Shown piece by piece: positions 1 to 10,640 of a stretch of 64,000 nucleotides of DNA. The stretch lies in NCBI GenBank assembly GCA_960531495.1, contig OY482846.1, forward strand, positions 36,563,565 through 36,627,564, given 5' to 3'. A program made the translations under genes and the position numbers. Numbering within the stretch: the stretch's first letter is position 1; each line of letters begins with the position of its first letter. The notes under the pieces were generated by a model. That model worked only from the letters and a program-made list of their open reading frames with translations. It was not told the origin of the DNA and searched no databases. This DNA comes from Zeus faber. Taxonomy: Eukaryota; Chordata; Actinopteri; Zeiformes; Zeidae.

Positions 1-353
1 CGCTATGCTTAAACGTATAGTATCCATGTTAAGAACATCGATGATGGTGCTGCTGACTGTTCCTACAGCCACATTCTGGTCTCAGGCATCGACCAACACT
101 AAGGTGACTACGAACCATGGGCAAGAGAAAAGCTCAAAAAGACGTCCAAGATCCAAGGCCTTTGTTAAGGTGTCCAACTCAGAATGATAGTACTCTGTGG
201 ATATTCTGCTAGACAAAACTGCAGTCAAGAAGGATTTGCACTTCAGGGACCCCTGGGCCTGAAGTGCAAAGCCAGGCGGTTGAAGCCAAGGTTAAGTTTT
301 AGCAGAGGCGCAAGGCTGGCGAGTACAATTGGTTCTCCCAGAAGCTCGGATTC
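1..353 (+). pseudogene. rpl27: Processed pseudogene of ribosomal protein L27 (eL27), 5' end outside window
   Basis: Three-frame translation gives consecutive pieces of the large-subunit ribosomal protein eL27 in order. The first is a VKNIDDG...YSH..V.GID block at about 25-100, then SKAFVKV at about 151-171, then YSVDI.LDKT.V.KD..FRDP at about 191-250, and finally NWF.QKL.F ending at 353. Together these cover roughly residues 17-136 of a 136-residue protein with no introns, whereas vertebrate RPL27 genes are split, so this is a retrocopy. The frame changes several times and stops occur early (for example TAA at 10-12 and 100-102), so it cannot encode the protein. The normal terminal stop is replaced by TGG. 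No poly(A) tail is visible after 353. The identification rests on family knowledge of the eL27 sequence; I am confident in it. Confidence 0.88.
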
Positions 354-590
354 TGGTGGTGGTCGTATAAAGGTGTGGAGTCATTTTGATGTCATACAGT
401 GCCTCCTCCTAATCTGCTTGTTTGGTGCAGAAACGCCACAAAGGGAGACTATCACTTATACCTCAAAATTGATTTCCCTTTCAGCTTGGTATAACATCAC
501 TTATTCACAATCATGGGACTTACACCAGCGCACTTCTAGTCACCAGCTCTCTTTTCATTTTTGTTGTTGTTGCTGTTTACTTTCCTTCAG

Positions 591-787
591 GAACTCCAGT
601 CACACTCTGTTTCTGGCTCGGCTTCCAGAGATTTGCCAGTTGGATGGAGCGAGCCTACACTGTATTCTACAGAGGCTTTAGACCGGCTGACCCAGTGGCT
701 TCCCCTTCCAAGCAGAGGAAGCTTAGCTCCGGCCTTTGTCTGCATAAGCCAGCTCTTAGTCGACATGTGCCGCGTGATTCCCTTTGC
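591..787 (+). other. Candidate internal exon of an unrecognised host gene
   Basis: A long T-rich tract ending in CAG (553-590) resembles a strong splice acceptor, and GTAAGAC follows at 788, resembling a donor. The 197 nt between are open in one frame (65 codons plus 2 nt) and translate to an ordinary-looking, compositionally balanced peptide containing LDRLTQWLPLP and ISQLLVDMCR. I do not recognise the protein. An open stretch of this length arises by chance often enough that this is only a candidate; a second frame is also open here. The microsatellite directly downstream would lie in the intron. Confidence 0.25.
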
Positions 788-790
788 GTA

Positions 791-802
791 AGACACACAC
801 AC

Positions 803-852
<50 letters not shown>
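791..852. repeat. (CA)n microsatellite
   Basis: Nearly pure CA dinucleotide run with one early CG interruption. The 60-90 residue TH/VC-repeat open frames over it are artefacts. Confidence 0.97.
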
Positions 853-853
<1 letters not shown>

Positions 854-855
<2 letters not shown>

Positions 856-1213
856 GGGTTACTCATGTACAAAACTGCATGTTTGTGGCAGCATGCACAC
901 AGGCCCAGTGGATTATCTTCACGCACAGTTCAGTACAGTTCATATGTACAAGCAGATTTACATGAAGGAAGAAATGTCCCCCTGCTCTCATCCTTGTGGA
1001 AGGAATTGTGGAGAAGTTGAATATTTTTTTTAAATACTCTCTGCATTTAAATTTCCATTTGTTAAAAAGGGCTTATTGGCATGGTAAGACTATATATGTT
1101 TACATTATTAAAACAAATGAAAAACAATACAAAAATAAATAAAAATATTTAATTTAAACATTAAAATCAATATATATTAACACATTATACACAACACACA
1201 TACATTATACAAA

Positions 1214-1221
<8 letters not shown>
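854..1221. other. AT-rich non-coding stretch
   Basis: No open frame of note and no recognisable repeat. It becomes strongly AT-rich from 1020 and leads into the TA run. Confidence 0.6.

Positions 1222-1274
<53 letters not shown>
1222..1274. repeat. (TA)n microsatellite
   Basis: Alternating TA run that abuts the first LTR exactly at 1275, so it may be the target or flank of that insertion. Confidence 0.97.
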
Positions 1275-1277
<3 letters not shown>

Positions 1278-1447
1278 GGTGTGGGAATGGTGTGGTTTGA
1301 GCAGCCACACCCTCCTGGACCTAGGTAATTGGGGCCAGAGGATCAGTGTGGCTGTACACCTGTTGCTTGTTAGTTGGTCTAACAAGCAACAGGTAAAACC
1401 CCCATCCCCACACACACTCGAGCCCTTATCATGATATGCTGATATTT

Positions 1448-2350
1448 CTCACCAGACACTCTGGTGAGAAAGGCGAGGCAGCATCTTTACCACCTCAGGC
1501 AGCTGAGGAAATTCCGGGTCTCGGTGAGGATCCTCAAGTCCTACTGTGGAGCAGTGGAGAGCATCCTGACAGGCAACATCACTGCCTGGTTTGGGAACTG
1601 TACTGCTCAGGACAGGCGGGCCCTGCAGAGGGTGGTGTGTTCAGCTGAATTTACCACTGGAACTACCCTCCCCTCCCTGCAGGACTTATACACCAGGAGG
1701 TGTAGTAGCAGAGCCCGCAGGATCATGAAGGATCCTCACCACCCCAATAATGGACTGTTCCAGCTGCTGCAGTCAGGCAAGCGCCTCCGCAGCCACACAG
1801 CGAGAACAGAGAGACTGAGATGGAGTTTCTTCACACAAGCCATAAGAACTGTCAATGCGGACCTCACCAGGGGTCCTCACCGAGACATATACATAGGTTC
1901 CACTACCTTCTGTACTGTATGTAGCATACTGTACCGCATACTGTGTCACTGTTCTGGGTTGTTCGGTGATACCGTATTGCTGCACCGTACTGTTGTATAC
2001 TTTGCTGTATTATCCCACAAACACTCCCTACCTTTATTCACATGCAACTTTAATGCACATATCTGTATTTACATAATTGCCTATCCCATATACATAAGTC
2101 AATCCCATATATGTAAACCTATTCCCTTTATCTATTCCATTTTATTTTATTTTATTTTATTTTATTTTATTCTATAAGTATTCGACTCACTGTATTACGT
2201 TTTAGGAATCAGTTAGTTGGTCTAGTAGAAATAAATTTTCTTAGGTAGCTACTGTGTTCAGTCTAGGACATATTGTGTGTAATCACCTGGTGCGTTGCAT
2301 TACATTTCACTGCATATATGTATGAAAGTATGTATATGTATGACGAATAA
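1448..2350 (+). mobile_element. 5'-truncated L2/CR1-like LINE nested in the LTR
   Basis: About 900 bp matching the 3' end of the larger LINE at 40315-43828. It holds the C-terminal part of the RT ORF (from 1464, with [22 protein letters not shown] and, further on, [19 protein letters not shown]) and the 3' UTR, ending near GACGAATAA. The coding frame is lost after about 1800. Comparison of the LTR copies shows that about 45 bp of LTR is missing at the insertion point, so integration or later decay removed target DNA. An ATTTT-repeat run lies in the UTR at about 2139-2170. Confidence 0.85.
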
Positions 2351-2450
2351 GCCTATAAACTTGTGTGTCTGAAACCCATCGTCTGTGTCTCTATGCTGGA
2401 GGTACATGAAAACACTACTTGGTAGCGTGTGGTAGGCGAAACAACCACAC

Positions 2451-2468
2451 TGGTGCCTGAACAGGGAC
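2451..2468 (+). promoter_or_regulatory. Primer binding site, tRNA-Lys type
   Basis: TGGTGCCTGAACAGGGAC lies one base after the CA end of the 5' LTR. It differs at two positions from the well-known Lys-tRNA primer site TGGCGCCCGAACAGGGAC. The position directly behind an LTR makes this reading strong and fixes the element's orientation as +. Confidence 0.75.
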
Positions 2469-2848
2469 TCTCCCACACGGGGGAAGGGACACAGCACCAA
2501 CCCTCTCCCGACTGGCAGCAGCAGCACCCAGGGTGTCCGCAGCCGCAGCAACCACCATGGGTAACCGCTGGCATCTAGCTGTTCCGCCAAACAGCCACCA
2601 CTAGGACCATGCAGCAAGCCAGGCCACCCCTCCAAGCATCCCCCCCAACAGCCAAGCCAAGGCACACCTCCACCAGCCAGCACGGCAGCCCGAGGCCCCA
2701 CGCTCTGGAAGGGAGGAGGGGAGTCTTTCGTCGCCCTGGGGGAGGGTCGCCAGTGCACTGTGCTGTCCCTGGGAACGAGGTCCAGTTTTTTTTTGTTGGA
2801 CATTTTGTTGGTCTGTGATTCTCCCTGGCTTCAGTTTGGTGTCGGATA
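2469..2848 (+). other. Leader/internal region of the miniature LTR element
   Basis: A GC-rich 380-bp segment between the primer site and the 3' LTR, C-rich in its middle. An ATG at 2557 opens a frame of about 16 codons; no gag-like protein can be read in any frame. A T-rich tract near 2787-2810 lies close to the 3' LTR where a polypurine tract would be expected, but no purine run is present. Confidence 0.6.
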
Positions 2849-3155
2849 TGTAGTGCGGGGATGGTGTGGTTTGAGCAGCCACACCTGTCCTGGGTCTACG
2901 TAATTGGGGCCCAGGATCAGCGTGGCTGTACATCTATTGCTCATTGGTCAGTCTTATGAGCAACAGGTAAAACCCCCCATCCCCACACACAGGAGAGGAG
3001 TCTTTGTCAACCTGACAACCTGTCCCTCTGCTCCGGGGCTTATTCCACCTTGCCAACTCGCTACAATAAACTTCTGAGTTCGCAACCCCGTCTCTGTATC
3101 TCTGTGCCAGAGGGCCCTGAAAACGGCACTTGCGTGGCATGTGGTAGGCAAAACT

Positions 3156-3250
3156 GATATATATATATATATCTCCCTCTCTCTCTATACTGTATACAGT
3201 ATATAGATATTTATCTCTCGCTCTCTCTCTCTCTATATATATACATACAT
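3156..3250. repeat. Compound TA / CT simple repeats
   Basis: Runs of TA alternate with CT runs (about 3174-3188 and 3214-3232). They replace the expected last bases of the 3' LTR. Confidence 0.9.
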
Positions 3251-4371
3251 ACACAGTATATATTTATAGATATCTATATATATTTCTATTTCTATATCTA
3301 TATACTGTGTATCTCACACACATTATGGGACATATATACAGTATAATACTGTGTGTATGTGAAGTAACCTTAAATAAAAAATGGAAAAGTGCTGTTGAAA
3401 CACACACACACACGCATGTTATTTATGTGTATCAGCGTAGCAGCTTTGGGGTCAGTGTTTCATTCAGGTTCAGCAACTGAAGGTTTTATCACTGCGGAAA
3501 ACAATTAAACCTTCAGAAATATCGACAACCCGACCCAGGTTGAAAAAAAAATATACCCACGCAACACACACACACACACACACACACACAAGGTAACAAT
3601 CGATATCTGTTCGCTATTGCTTGTGTGTGTGTCTGTGTGTTTGCGTGTGTTTACGTGCCAGTACAGCAATGTACGCACAGGAATAACTGTACATCAATGT
3701 CCAGCAATGACCTGTCGCACCAACCACGCTTTGTATTATGGGGTGTGGACGGGCATTTGATTAGACTTCCAGCCCTGCTCTGTCATCCACGCCCCTCAGA
3801 AAATGTTTCTCTGGGCAGGTGTTACCAGAGCAGCCTGGAGCTCCGAGCCACAGTTGGGATCCGCGACCCTATCAGTGACAACTTCACCTTGACGTCCGCT
3901 GTGGCTACTTCTGACAGTGGCTACTTCTGACAGATAGTGATCTCCTTCCACAGAAACGGTGAGGCGGTGCTTTTTGGACTACAGGTAGTAGACAGCCTCG
4001 TTGCAACTGTTAGAATTAAACAATAACACGCAACAAGCGCGGCGGCTTTCATTGGGGATCTCTCCATAGAAGAGGCGTCCTCCTCTCCACCCCTCCTCTC
4101 TCGTGAAGCCATGCGCAAGCAGGGCTCCCACAGGAAATACCACGGGAAATACCCTCTCTGCGGCAAAGGGTTTTAGGCGTCATTTTTCCAATGTTAGGAG
4201 GGCTACGGCTTAAGGTAAGGTTGAGGTCAAGGGTTAAAGGGAGGTGAAGGGATTTCAGTTTGGGTTCAGGGGAAGGTGAGGGGGTGAGGGGTTGAGGAAA
4301 TGAGCGTAGTCTGAAGAATGTTCAATCAAGCAAAATGGTGACACGTGAGCAGAACCTTTGCGCTTGTTTTC

Positions 4372-4374
<3 letters not shown>
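3251..4374. other. Non-coding stretch with a short (CA)n run and a weak coding-like segment
   Basis: AT-rich DNA, then a CA run at 3564-3591. From about 3815 to 3928 the + strand is open and reads plausibly as protein (LELR, ISDNFTLTS) after a CAG, but it ends in a 16-bp tandem duplication (about 3894-3928) carrying a stop. I do not recognise it and treat it as unproven. Confidence 0.4.
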
Positions 4375-4465
<91 letters not shown>

Positions 4466-4484
4466 AGAGGCCGAGAGAGAGAGG

Positions 4485-4518
<34 letters not shown>

Positions 4519-4521
4519 GAG
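4375..4521. repeat. Compound (GT)n-(GA)n microsatellite
   Basis: About 90 bp of GT followed, after a 5-6 bp joint, by about 50 bp of GA. Open frames across it are repeat artefacts. Confidence 0.97.
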
Positions 4522-6119
4522 AAAAGGGGCGCAACCCGGCTTCCATCAGATCCATCCATCAACCATGTTCACTGCATGGCTGCTTGAAAGAACACCTGAT
4601 TAGATGAAGTATTGATTTCCTCCCACATCACACACACATACACACTCACATGCAAGTGACCTCCCAACTTGTGGCCCATGTGATTAACCGTCTTCGTCGC
4701 ATTTCGCTAAAAGTGATACGTGAACCACTCGCTTGACCCATTTCTCAGCGGCCTGCCTACTCCAGCGCCTTCAAGACCTCCCGTAAGTGTAAAAAAACAA
4801 ACCCCTACGTTTATTATTAGCTCTCGCGCCAAGTGAGTTTAAGTAAATGGTTGTTCAAAGGAAGATTTCGGCCATGCAACCGTACGTTTGCTGCCATTTG
4901 AATAAACTCAACCCTTCTCATGGTCAATTCAGTTGAAGAATATTTATTTATTGAGTGAAAGTCACCGGCAGAGAAATGGGGAATTTGAAAAATTAGTTAG
5001 TTTGGTTAGTTTTGTCCAATATTACCTAGCTAACTAGAAAACTGTATGTTTCATTGTATAGATGCATTGTCTACCGCTAGCAATTATGGCACCCATATTG
5101 AATTAGTAGCCATTCAATATGGGTGCTCCCGTCCTTAACCCCACCCCCTGACTTTATTCAACAATTATTCCAATGACCTAAAACTGCCACTCCTAATAAA
5201 GATCATTCCCAATGGTTTTATTCTTTTTTTTAAATATTGATTTCACACCAGACTGGTGAAACCATGGCCCTCTACATCCTGAGCCCGGGCCCCTCCAAGG
5301 AGCTGGCACTAATGGGCTTCATGCCTCAGCAGCTATGGGCGGTTTAGCTGCCATAGTGGTGGTCTTGAAGGTGTCGTCTTTACGGAGCGGTGAACCTCCA
5401 AACATGCACAGTCTTGACAATTCCTTGCCGGATCCCTGCGGTTTTGAAACTGACAGAGAAGACACAGCTCCGATGAGTTCGGTCCGTCTGCAGAAATTGC
5501 CAAACCTGCCTTGTCAATTGCTTCAGTAAAAGTAAATGGGTTACGTATGTCGAAAATTATAATCCCCTTAGACAAATTAAATCAAATGATTCCTCCAGTA
5601 GCCAGTGGGCTACAGCGGCTGGTTTGGTCCATAAAGTAATGTACATTTAGGGACAGTTTTTGGTCTAACGAAAGTATATCCCTGGTATTGTGGTTGGAAG
5701 CAAATGGCGAGCATAGAAACTGCCTAACCGGCCTTGGCAACATCTTCTTACCTTGCTCAAGTTAATGGGCCTCATCTATTTAAGTCAATAGTTTGTTCCA
5801 TGGGGATATCATTGAAGCCAAAGTAATTCAGTTGCTGATGTCGAAAATACATTTCTCCTTCGAATAATCAAATCAAAATGGCCTCCAAGCCAGTGAGCTA
5901 CCAGTGTTGTTTGTTCTCACTGGGCTCTTAAGTAAGATACCTTTAGGGACAGTTTCTGGTCAAACGGTTGTAACTCGCTTGATTTCGTCCTGGTACCTAC
6001 TCATGCTGAAAAGTTGACTTTAACCTTTGTTTTTAATGGATTAGTCTCGCAAGATTAAAATCACAAGGCTGAACGACAGTAAAAAGAGTCACTCTATTTT
6101 CCGACGCGCATTCATTTGA
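4522..6119. other. Unique non-coding DNA with a diverged local duplication
   Basis: No gene recognised. About 5480-5690 and 5715-5975 are diverged copies of each other; shared blocks include a TCGAAAAT segment followed by an AAATCAAA segment, CCAGTG.GCTAC, and TTTAGGGACAGTTT.TGGTC. At 5253-5346 a pyrimidine tract ending in CAG is followed by 30 open codons and TAG, GC-rich in third positions; it could be a terminal exon but I cannot assign it. Confidence 0.5.
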
Positions 6120-6400
6120 TTTCTTAGGTTTGATTCATGCGAGGTAAAAGTCGGAAGAGTTGGTTTGGCTCTGAGTTGTGAACGGAAGAAAGAAAAATCA
6201 TCTTGCATGAATCATCTTGATCTCGCCCTTGAATTATTATTATTATTATTTTTTTTTTTACCTTGGACTTGAATCTAGTCCACGTTAATTATTTTCGGCC
6301 CACGGCTTGAGATTCACTCGCTCGTCCACTCTTTTGCGAGGATGACCGCTTCCGAGTCATTTACAAGATCTGTTCGCTATAACTGAATCGTTCGCTAACT
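6120..6400. repeat. Old interspersed repeat, copy 1
   Basis: It shares blocks with 56355-56640 in the same orientation, including GAGT.GGTTTGGCTCTGAGTTGT and clusters of GAGTCATT / CTCGCT / GAATCGTTC-type words. It contains an ATT/T-rich insertion near 6234-6262. Probably a diverged non-autonomous transposon; the family is not assigned. Confidence 0.6.
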
Positions 6401-7595
6401 ATTAGTAGATGATTTAATTGTAAAACAAATGTGCAGGAGAAAAAGGATTTGGAAACACTGTTCTATATGGAGCTTGTGACTTGTGACAGCAAGGTCGCAT
6501 GGGTTCAGATTCCCATCTGGGGGGAAACTTAGTAGAGGAGGGAACGTATGTACCTGCCACTCTGGCACGGTGACCTTTTCCCTCAAAAACACATACCACA
6601 GCTCCATTTCCATTAATTGTTATTTTGGAGACAGCGCCAATGGTTTCATATAGTGTAGCGGTTCACATTTACGCCAAAAAACCAACAGATTGAGGCTAAA
6701 TATTGATCTTTTGATTAATGTTAATTTGAGTGATTTGAATTGCATCATCTACTTTTACAATATCAGAGCATGGAGGGAGCTCCAAATGGATTATACAGAA
6801 ATAGTGATGTATTTCAAACCCATTTAACTTCTTTGCTATAACCTTTTTTTCTGAACCACTTTTCAAAACATGACAATCTGACTCAATTAAAAGCGTGCCT
6901 TGTTTTTTTCATTTCTGCATTAAACACTGATATTGTAGCTTGAATAGGTAGCCAACCATGGGAAGAATAAAAACAAACAAAGATATATATTATTAAAAAA
7001 AAATACTTGAAAATATATTGTGGTAGTGGGGAGTAGTTTTGGCGTCATCTGCAGAAGATTGAGGTAATTAGGAGAGTCTTCAAAAGCTGTTGTCTCCCTC
7101 TGTCTCCTGACAGCAGGGCTGGGCTCCAGTGACAATGATGTTCTAATGAGGTTTGACTCTTTTTACTGACTCAAGTTTGTATGAGTTACCAAGGGGTTTT
7201 CCAGTCACTGAGTCAGACATGTAGAGTTTGAGGAGCCCTCCACCGGCCCCAGCGCCCATAGAACATATGCACCAGAGACTTCCATCGGTCGAGCCGGCTA
7301 GCTTCCAGTTTGCCCCTCCGCTTGCTTAAATGGGATATAATAGTTTAATCTTGCGGCTCTCCTAGACTTTCAAAGTGTTATTGGACCGAATGGGTCAAAT
7401 TTTGATAGTAAAACAAAATTATCCACCGTTTCAGAGCCGCTCCTTTTCAGATGATTGTGTGGAAAATGCTTTTTGGCCCCCTGTCAGACCTGGTTGTAAT
7501 TACACAGTTTGACAACTATGTCAAATTGGCTTCAAAGCCGGGCGCTGTTCCTGGGGGCTTGCCCAGAAGAAGCACTCAACCAATCAGAGCTTCTC
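6401..7595. other. Unique non-coding DNA
   Basis: No convincing reading frame on either strand. The segment 7200-7560 is base-balanced with short homeobox-like words (TTAATC, TAATTA) and looks like the kind of sequence that is often conserved non-coding, but conservation cannot be judged here. Confidence 0.4.
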
Positions 7596-8039
7596 TCACT
7601 GACTGACAAGCTCACAAGTCAGAATTTCGGGCCTGACCATCTCATACGTGTGAATATCCCCATGCACACAACGAACCTCCGCCTGTGACGCCTCCACCAA
7701 AGCCCTGGATCGAACCCGGCGTTGTTGGACCATCATCTGCGAACAGCCTGAGTCCAGCAAAGCCTGATGTCTACCCCCTTGTAGCCTTACCGGTACTTGG
7801 TAGGCCCCTTTCAGACTGGGTGAGGGGTCTGGCGGGCTGGGGACCCAGATCACCTGGCCGAGTTTCATCAGGACAGTCGTGTGGGTCGTGGCCGGGCCAC
7901 CCGCAGTGTCTGCACCCCGCCCAGACGTCTCCAAATCCCTCTGATTTCCCACTGCAGCACTGCCCTGGCAGCTGAGGGGGGACAGAGTGGGGACAGCACG
8001 GGAAGGGTAGAGAGCATCCGGCGGCACCACAGAACCCTT

Positions 8040-8320
8040 CGAATCCCGCGTAGGTCCTGGGGTCAGACGTAACGCCCCCCCTGGACATTGCCCTCTGGGG
8101 CACCGCGATGGGCTGCAGATCCGCCGAATCCCGTGTGGGTCCTGGGGTCGGACGCAGCGCCCCCCTAGACATTCTCCTCCAGGCCATCGCGACAGGCTGC
8201 GGACCCTGCGAATCCCGCGTTGGTCCTGGGTTCGGACGTAGTGCCCCCTCGGACATTGTCCGCTGGGGCACCGCGATGGGCTGCGGACCCAGCGAATCCT
8301 GTGTGGGTCTGGTCCTCTGG
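8040..8320 (-). repeat. 84-85 bp tandem repeats in the gag remnant
   Basis: Four units begin with CGAATCC at 8040, 8125, 8209 and 8293 (+ strand), a spacing of 84-85 bp, i.e. 28 codons. The units vary at many positions, so the expansion is old, and the 85-bp spacing marks an indel. Confidence 0.85.
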
Positions 8321-8500
8321 CTCCGGGTTGGTGACAGCGGGCCGGCGGCCGGTCATGGTGTGCTCCAGGGAGCTCACGCTGGTGAGGACGCGCCCCAGCT
8401 GGCAGTGGAGGTAGTCCCGCACCTCCTCCAGGTCCGCCAGGCGTTTCCACAACCAGATCGGCTATGGGGAGCCATTCTCTTGGAGCCCTGCCCCTCCCGG

Positions 8501-8518
8501 GCCCCACATTGGGCGCCA
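8501..8518 (-). promoter_or_regulatory. Primer binding site of the Gypsy element
   Basis: On the minus strand TGGCGCCCAATGTGGGGC follows the LTR terminus CA with two bases between. The TGGCGCCC start and the position behind an LTR ending in CCCACA support this; the tRNA used is not assigned. Confidence 0.7.
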
Positions 8519-8520
8519 CT

Positions 8521-8660
8521 TGTGGGAGTCTCTGCCCACAGGTAAGGTTTTAGGGAGGGAGACTGAGTGTTTCTGGCTATGGAGTGCCAACATGGCGAGA
8601 GTTTTTATTGTCACCTTGAACAATAAGGTACAAGTGTCAATCACAATTGAGAATGAAGAA
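8521..8660 (-). mobile_element. 3' part (R/U5) of the Gypsy LTR
   Basis: On the + strand it begins TGTGGGAG, which is the complement of an LTR end ...CCCACA. Read on the minus strand it contains AATAAA (near 8608) about 90 bp before the terminus, as expected for the R region. The 5' part of the LTR is lost into the trinucleotide repeat that follows. Confidence 0.65.
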
Positions 8661-8688
8661 TACTACAATAATAATTATGATGCTGCTG

Positions 8689-8814
<126 letters not shown>

Positions 8815-9030
8815 ATAGATGGTTGAGATGGTTTGGACACGTGTGTAGGAGAGATGAGAGTTACATTGGGAGAAGGAGGCTGAGGATGGAGCTGCCAGGC
8901 AAGAGGAAAAGAGGAAGAGAAGGTTTATGGATGTAGTGAGGGAGGACATGCAGGCGCTTGGTGTAAGGGAGGAAGATGCACAGAACACAAGGTATTGGAG
9001 GCAGATCAGCCGAAAGAAAAAGAAGAAGAT
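8815..9030 (+). mobile_element. 3' end of an RTE-like LINE
   Basis: Encodes the C-terminal tail WFGHV.RR....GRRRLRMELPGKRKRGR and continues to a short 3' end rich in AGAAGA. It matches 17575-17812 of the longer LINE in this window. 5'-truncated, frame broken after about 40 codons. Confidence 0.8.
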
Positions 9031-9157
9031 ACAACAGTACAACCCAGCAATACAGTAAAACCGAACAGAACAGTAATACAGCGCAGTATGCAGTAACCCA
9101 GTACAGTGATACAGTATGCAGTATGCTACATATATTACAGTAAGGCAGTGGGGCCTA
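9031..9157 (-). mobile_element. L2/CR1-like LINE 3' UTR scrap
   Basis: Matches 40700-40812 of the telomeric-block LINE in the same (minus) orientation: CAGTA-rich text containing CAGTGATACAGTATGC and CAGTATGCTACATA, ending near GGGGCCTA. It abuts the RTE scrap directly. Confidence 0.7.
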
Positions 9158-10640
9158 TGTGTGTGTTTCATTGCTTTTGAAATGCTGGTGGGAAATGCTC
9201 ATGACCACTGAAATTGGTTTTGGGTGTTTTAGTTCTTGCTTTGGTGGAGTATTAGATTCGATTGATTCGATTCGGTGTGTTTTCTCAGGATGCCTCTCAC
9301 ACCGTTCCCATTGATTGATTCAAACCATGTTTTTTATAAAAATGGATTTAAATGTGTACGATCGCTGATAAGGGTTGTCTCATGCAATACGGGTGCTTCC
9401 TTGTGTTTATTTAATGTATTTTAGGTTTGGAGGATTCAGCTGGACCCAGTCAATCACTGTTGAGTAGATGCAGCGTCTATTTATAGCAGCGTTAGAAACC
9501 TCTTCACCTTGGCAGATATTGCGAGCACTAAGCAGGTTAGTATCCAAAAGGGTCCAGTGCATTTTACACGTTTTTATTTATTTTTTACTGGAAATATAAT
9601 TAATGGAATGTCTTCAAGTTATGTTTTTGGTTTATTGTATATTTGTTTTTTTTTTGTTTTTCTTGTTTCCTTGTTCATTTGTTGCATCTTGTTGTTTCTT
9701 TATTTATTTTTTATTGTTTTTACATTTATGAGTTTGCTTTTCTGGTTCAGTGTTTATTGTTCATTTTTGGGTTGATGTATGTATGTATGTATGTATGTGT
9801 GTATGTATGTATGTATCTATCTATCTATCTATCTATGAATCATCATTTATTTTATGAATTGGGGCATGGATGACCCCCCCCCCACTCAAAGAAAAAAAGA
9901 AAAACTAGAAAGATGTTTTTACTCCCTTTTCTCCTTTTTTCTCCTTTCGTTCCCTACATGCTGTGATGCATTATTGATGGTTTGGGCTCGGTCCGGGGAG
10001 ATATAATTCTTTTTTTTTTTGTCGTTGTTGCTGTTGTTGTTTTTAATAAATAAATAAATGTAAAAAAATTAAAAAGTTTCTCCACCTGAGGGAGAGAGAA
10101 AGGAAAGCACAGGCCCCCTAGGCTGTTGCAACGGGAACGAGTGAGGGAACGAAGGACCGAGGGAGTCCTGGAAGCGGATTTTTATTTATTTTTTTGCTGA
10201 GCGGCTCGTGGTCCCGCCGCCCCGCTATGTAAATAACACAGCCGGTGCTTTTTTGCTGCTGTTGTTGTTGTTTTTCATGACGGAACTCCTGCGGAGTTGT
10301 TGTATTTGCTCGCCGTGCTTACTCGACCTCTCAGTGCGTGAACGTTCACAGCTCCTCAAGCTGATTCACGCCGCATGCGTAATCGTAGCCGCAGTTCTCC
10401 CCCTGGTGGGGATGAACTGCGTCTGAGTTCCACGTCACAAAATGTCAGGGAAATTGGGAGAGCTTGTTTTTATTTACACCGAGTAGTTTTCCCCTTGGTA
10501 TTGACCATGCTACATAATTGAAATTTAAAACCCCCTTTATGCAGTGTTTGCAATGTGTGAATATAAAAAAATACACACGATTCACTTATTGACAGTGTGA
10601 AGATAGATCATTGTTTTTGAAAGCCCTGTTCCAATATAAA
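9158..10640. other. T-rich non-coding DNA
   Basis: Long T-rich stretches (9560-9780, 10000-10060) and an ATGT/ATCT tetranucleotide run at 9778-9836. Between 10120 and 10440 the sequence is GC-rich with CpGs and an NRF1-like GCATGCG; it could be regulatory but nothing decides this. Poly-hydrophobic open frames follow the T runs and are not credible. Confidence 0.5.

Larger units (their letters stand above)
1275..3155 (+). mobile_element. Miniature LTR retrotransposon (TRIM-like), with a LINE nested in its 5' LTR
   Basis: Two direct repeats of about 307 bp flank a short leader. The 3' repeat is 2849-3155. The 5' repeat is in two parts, 1275-1447 and 2351-2449, separated by a LINE fragment. A third copy of the same repeat stands alone at 21547-21851. 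All three start with TG and share a block reading GGTTTGAGCAGCCAC (or a close variant); the two unsplit copies carry CAATAAA about 90 bp before their end. The 5' repeat ends in CA, followed by one base and a primer binding site. Without the LINE the element is about 0.98 kb and has no gag or pol, which fits a terminal-repeat retrotransposon in miniature or a heavily deleted Gypsy/ERV derivative. There is no clear polypurine tract right before 2849. The 3' end of the last repeat is eroded into a TA/CT microsatellite. Confidence 0.7.
7596..8518 (-). pseudogene. Ty3/Gypsy-type gag-protease remnant, frameshifted
   Basis: Minus-strand reading starts just after a PBS at 8501-8518. A CCHC zinc knuckle (C-x2-C-x4-H-x4-C) is encoded at 7914-7873 in one frame. 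A retropepsin-like segment with LLDSGCSQ lies in another frame, with the catalytic Asp codon at 7754-7752, followed by VRCVHGD.H.Y as in fish Gypsy proteases. The 307-codon open frame from 8519 carries the protease but not the knuckle, so at least two frameshifts separate them. Gag is short and dominated by 28-residue repeats. RT, RNase H and integrase are absent: similarity stops near 7600. The order gag, knuckle, protease on the minus strand agrees with the PBS and LTR at 8501-8660. Sure of class, not of subfamily. Confidence 0.8.

Noticed and set aside
784..1033. Thr-His and Cys-Val repeat frames over CA/GT runs (also near 4370-4607, 29236-29484, 33345-33698, 49646-49846, 50401-50780)
   Set aside because: Microsatellite translations.
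3815..3990. Protein-like stretch with ISDNFTLTS and IVISFHRNGEAVLFG
   Set aside because: Split by a 16-bp duplication and stops and no clean splice pair; kept only as a remark in the non-coding entry.
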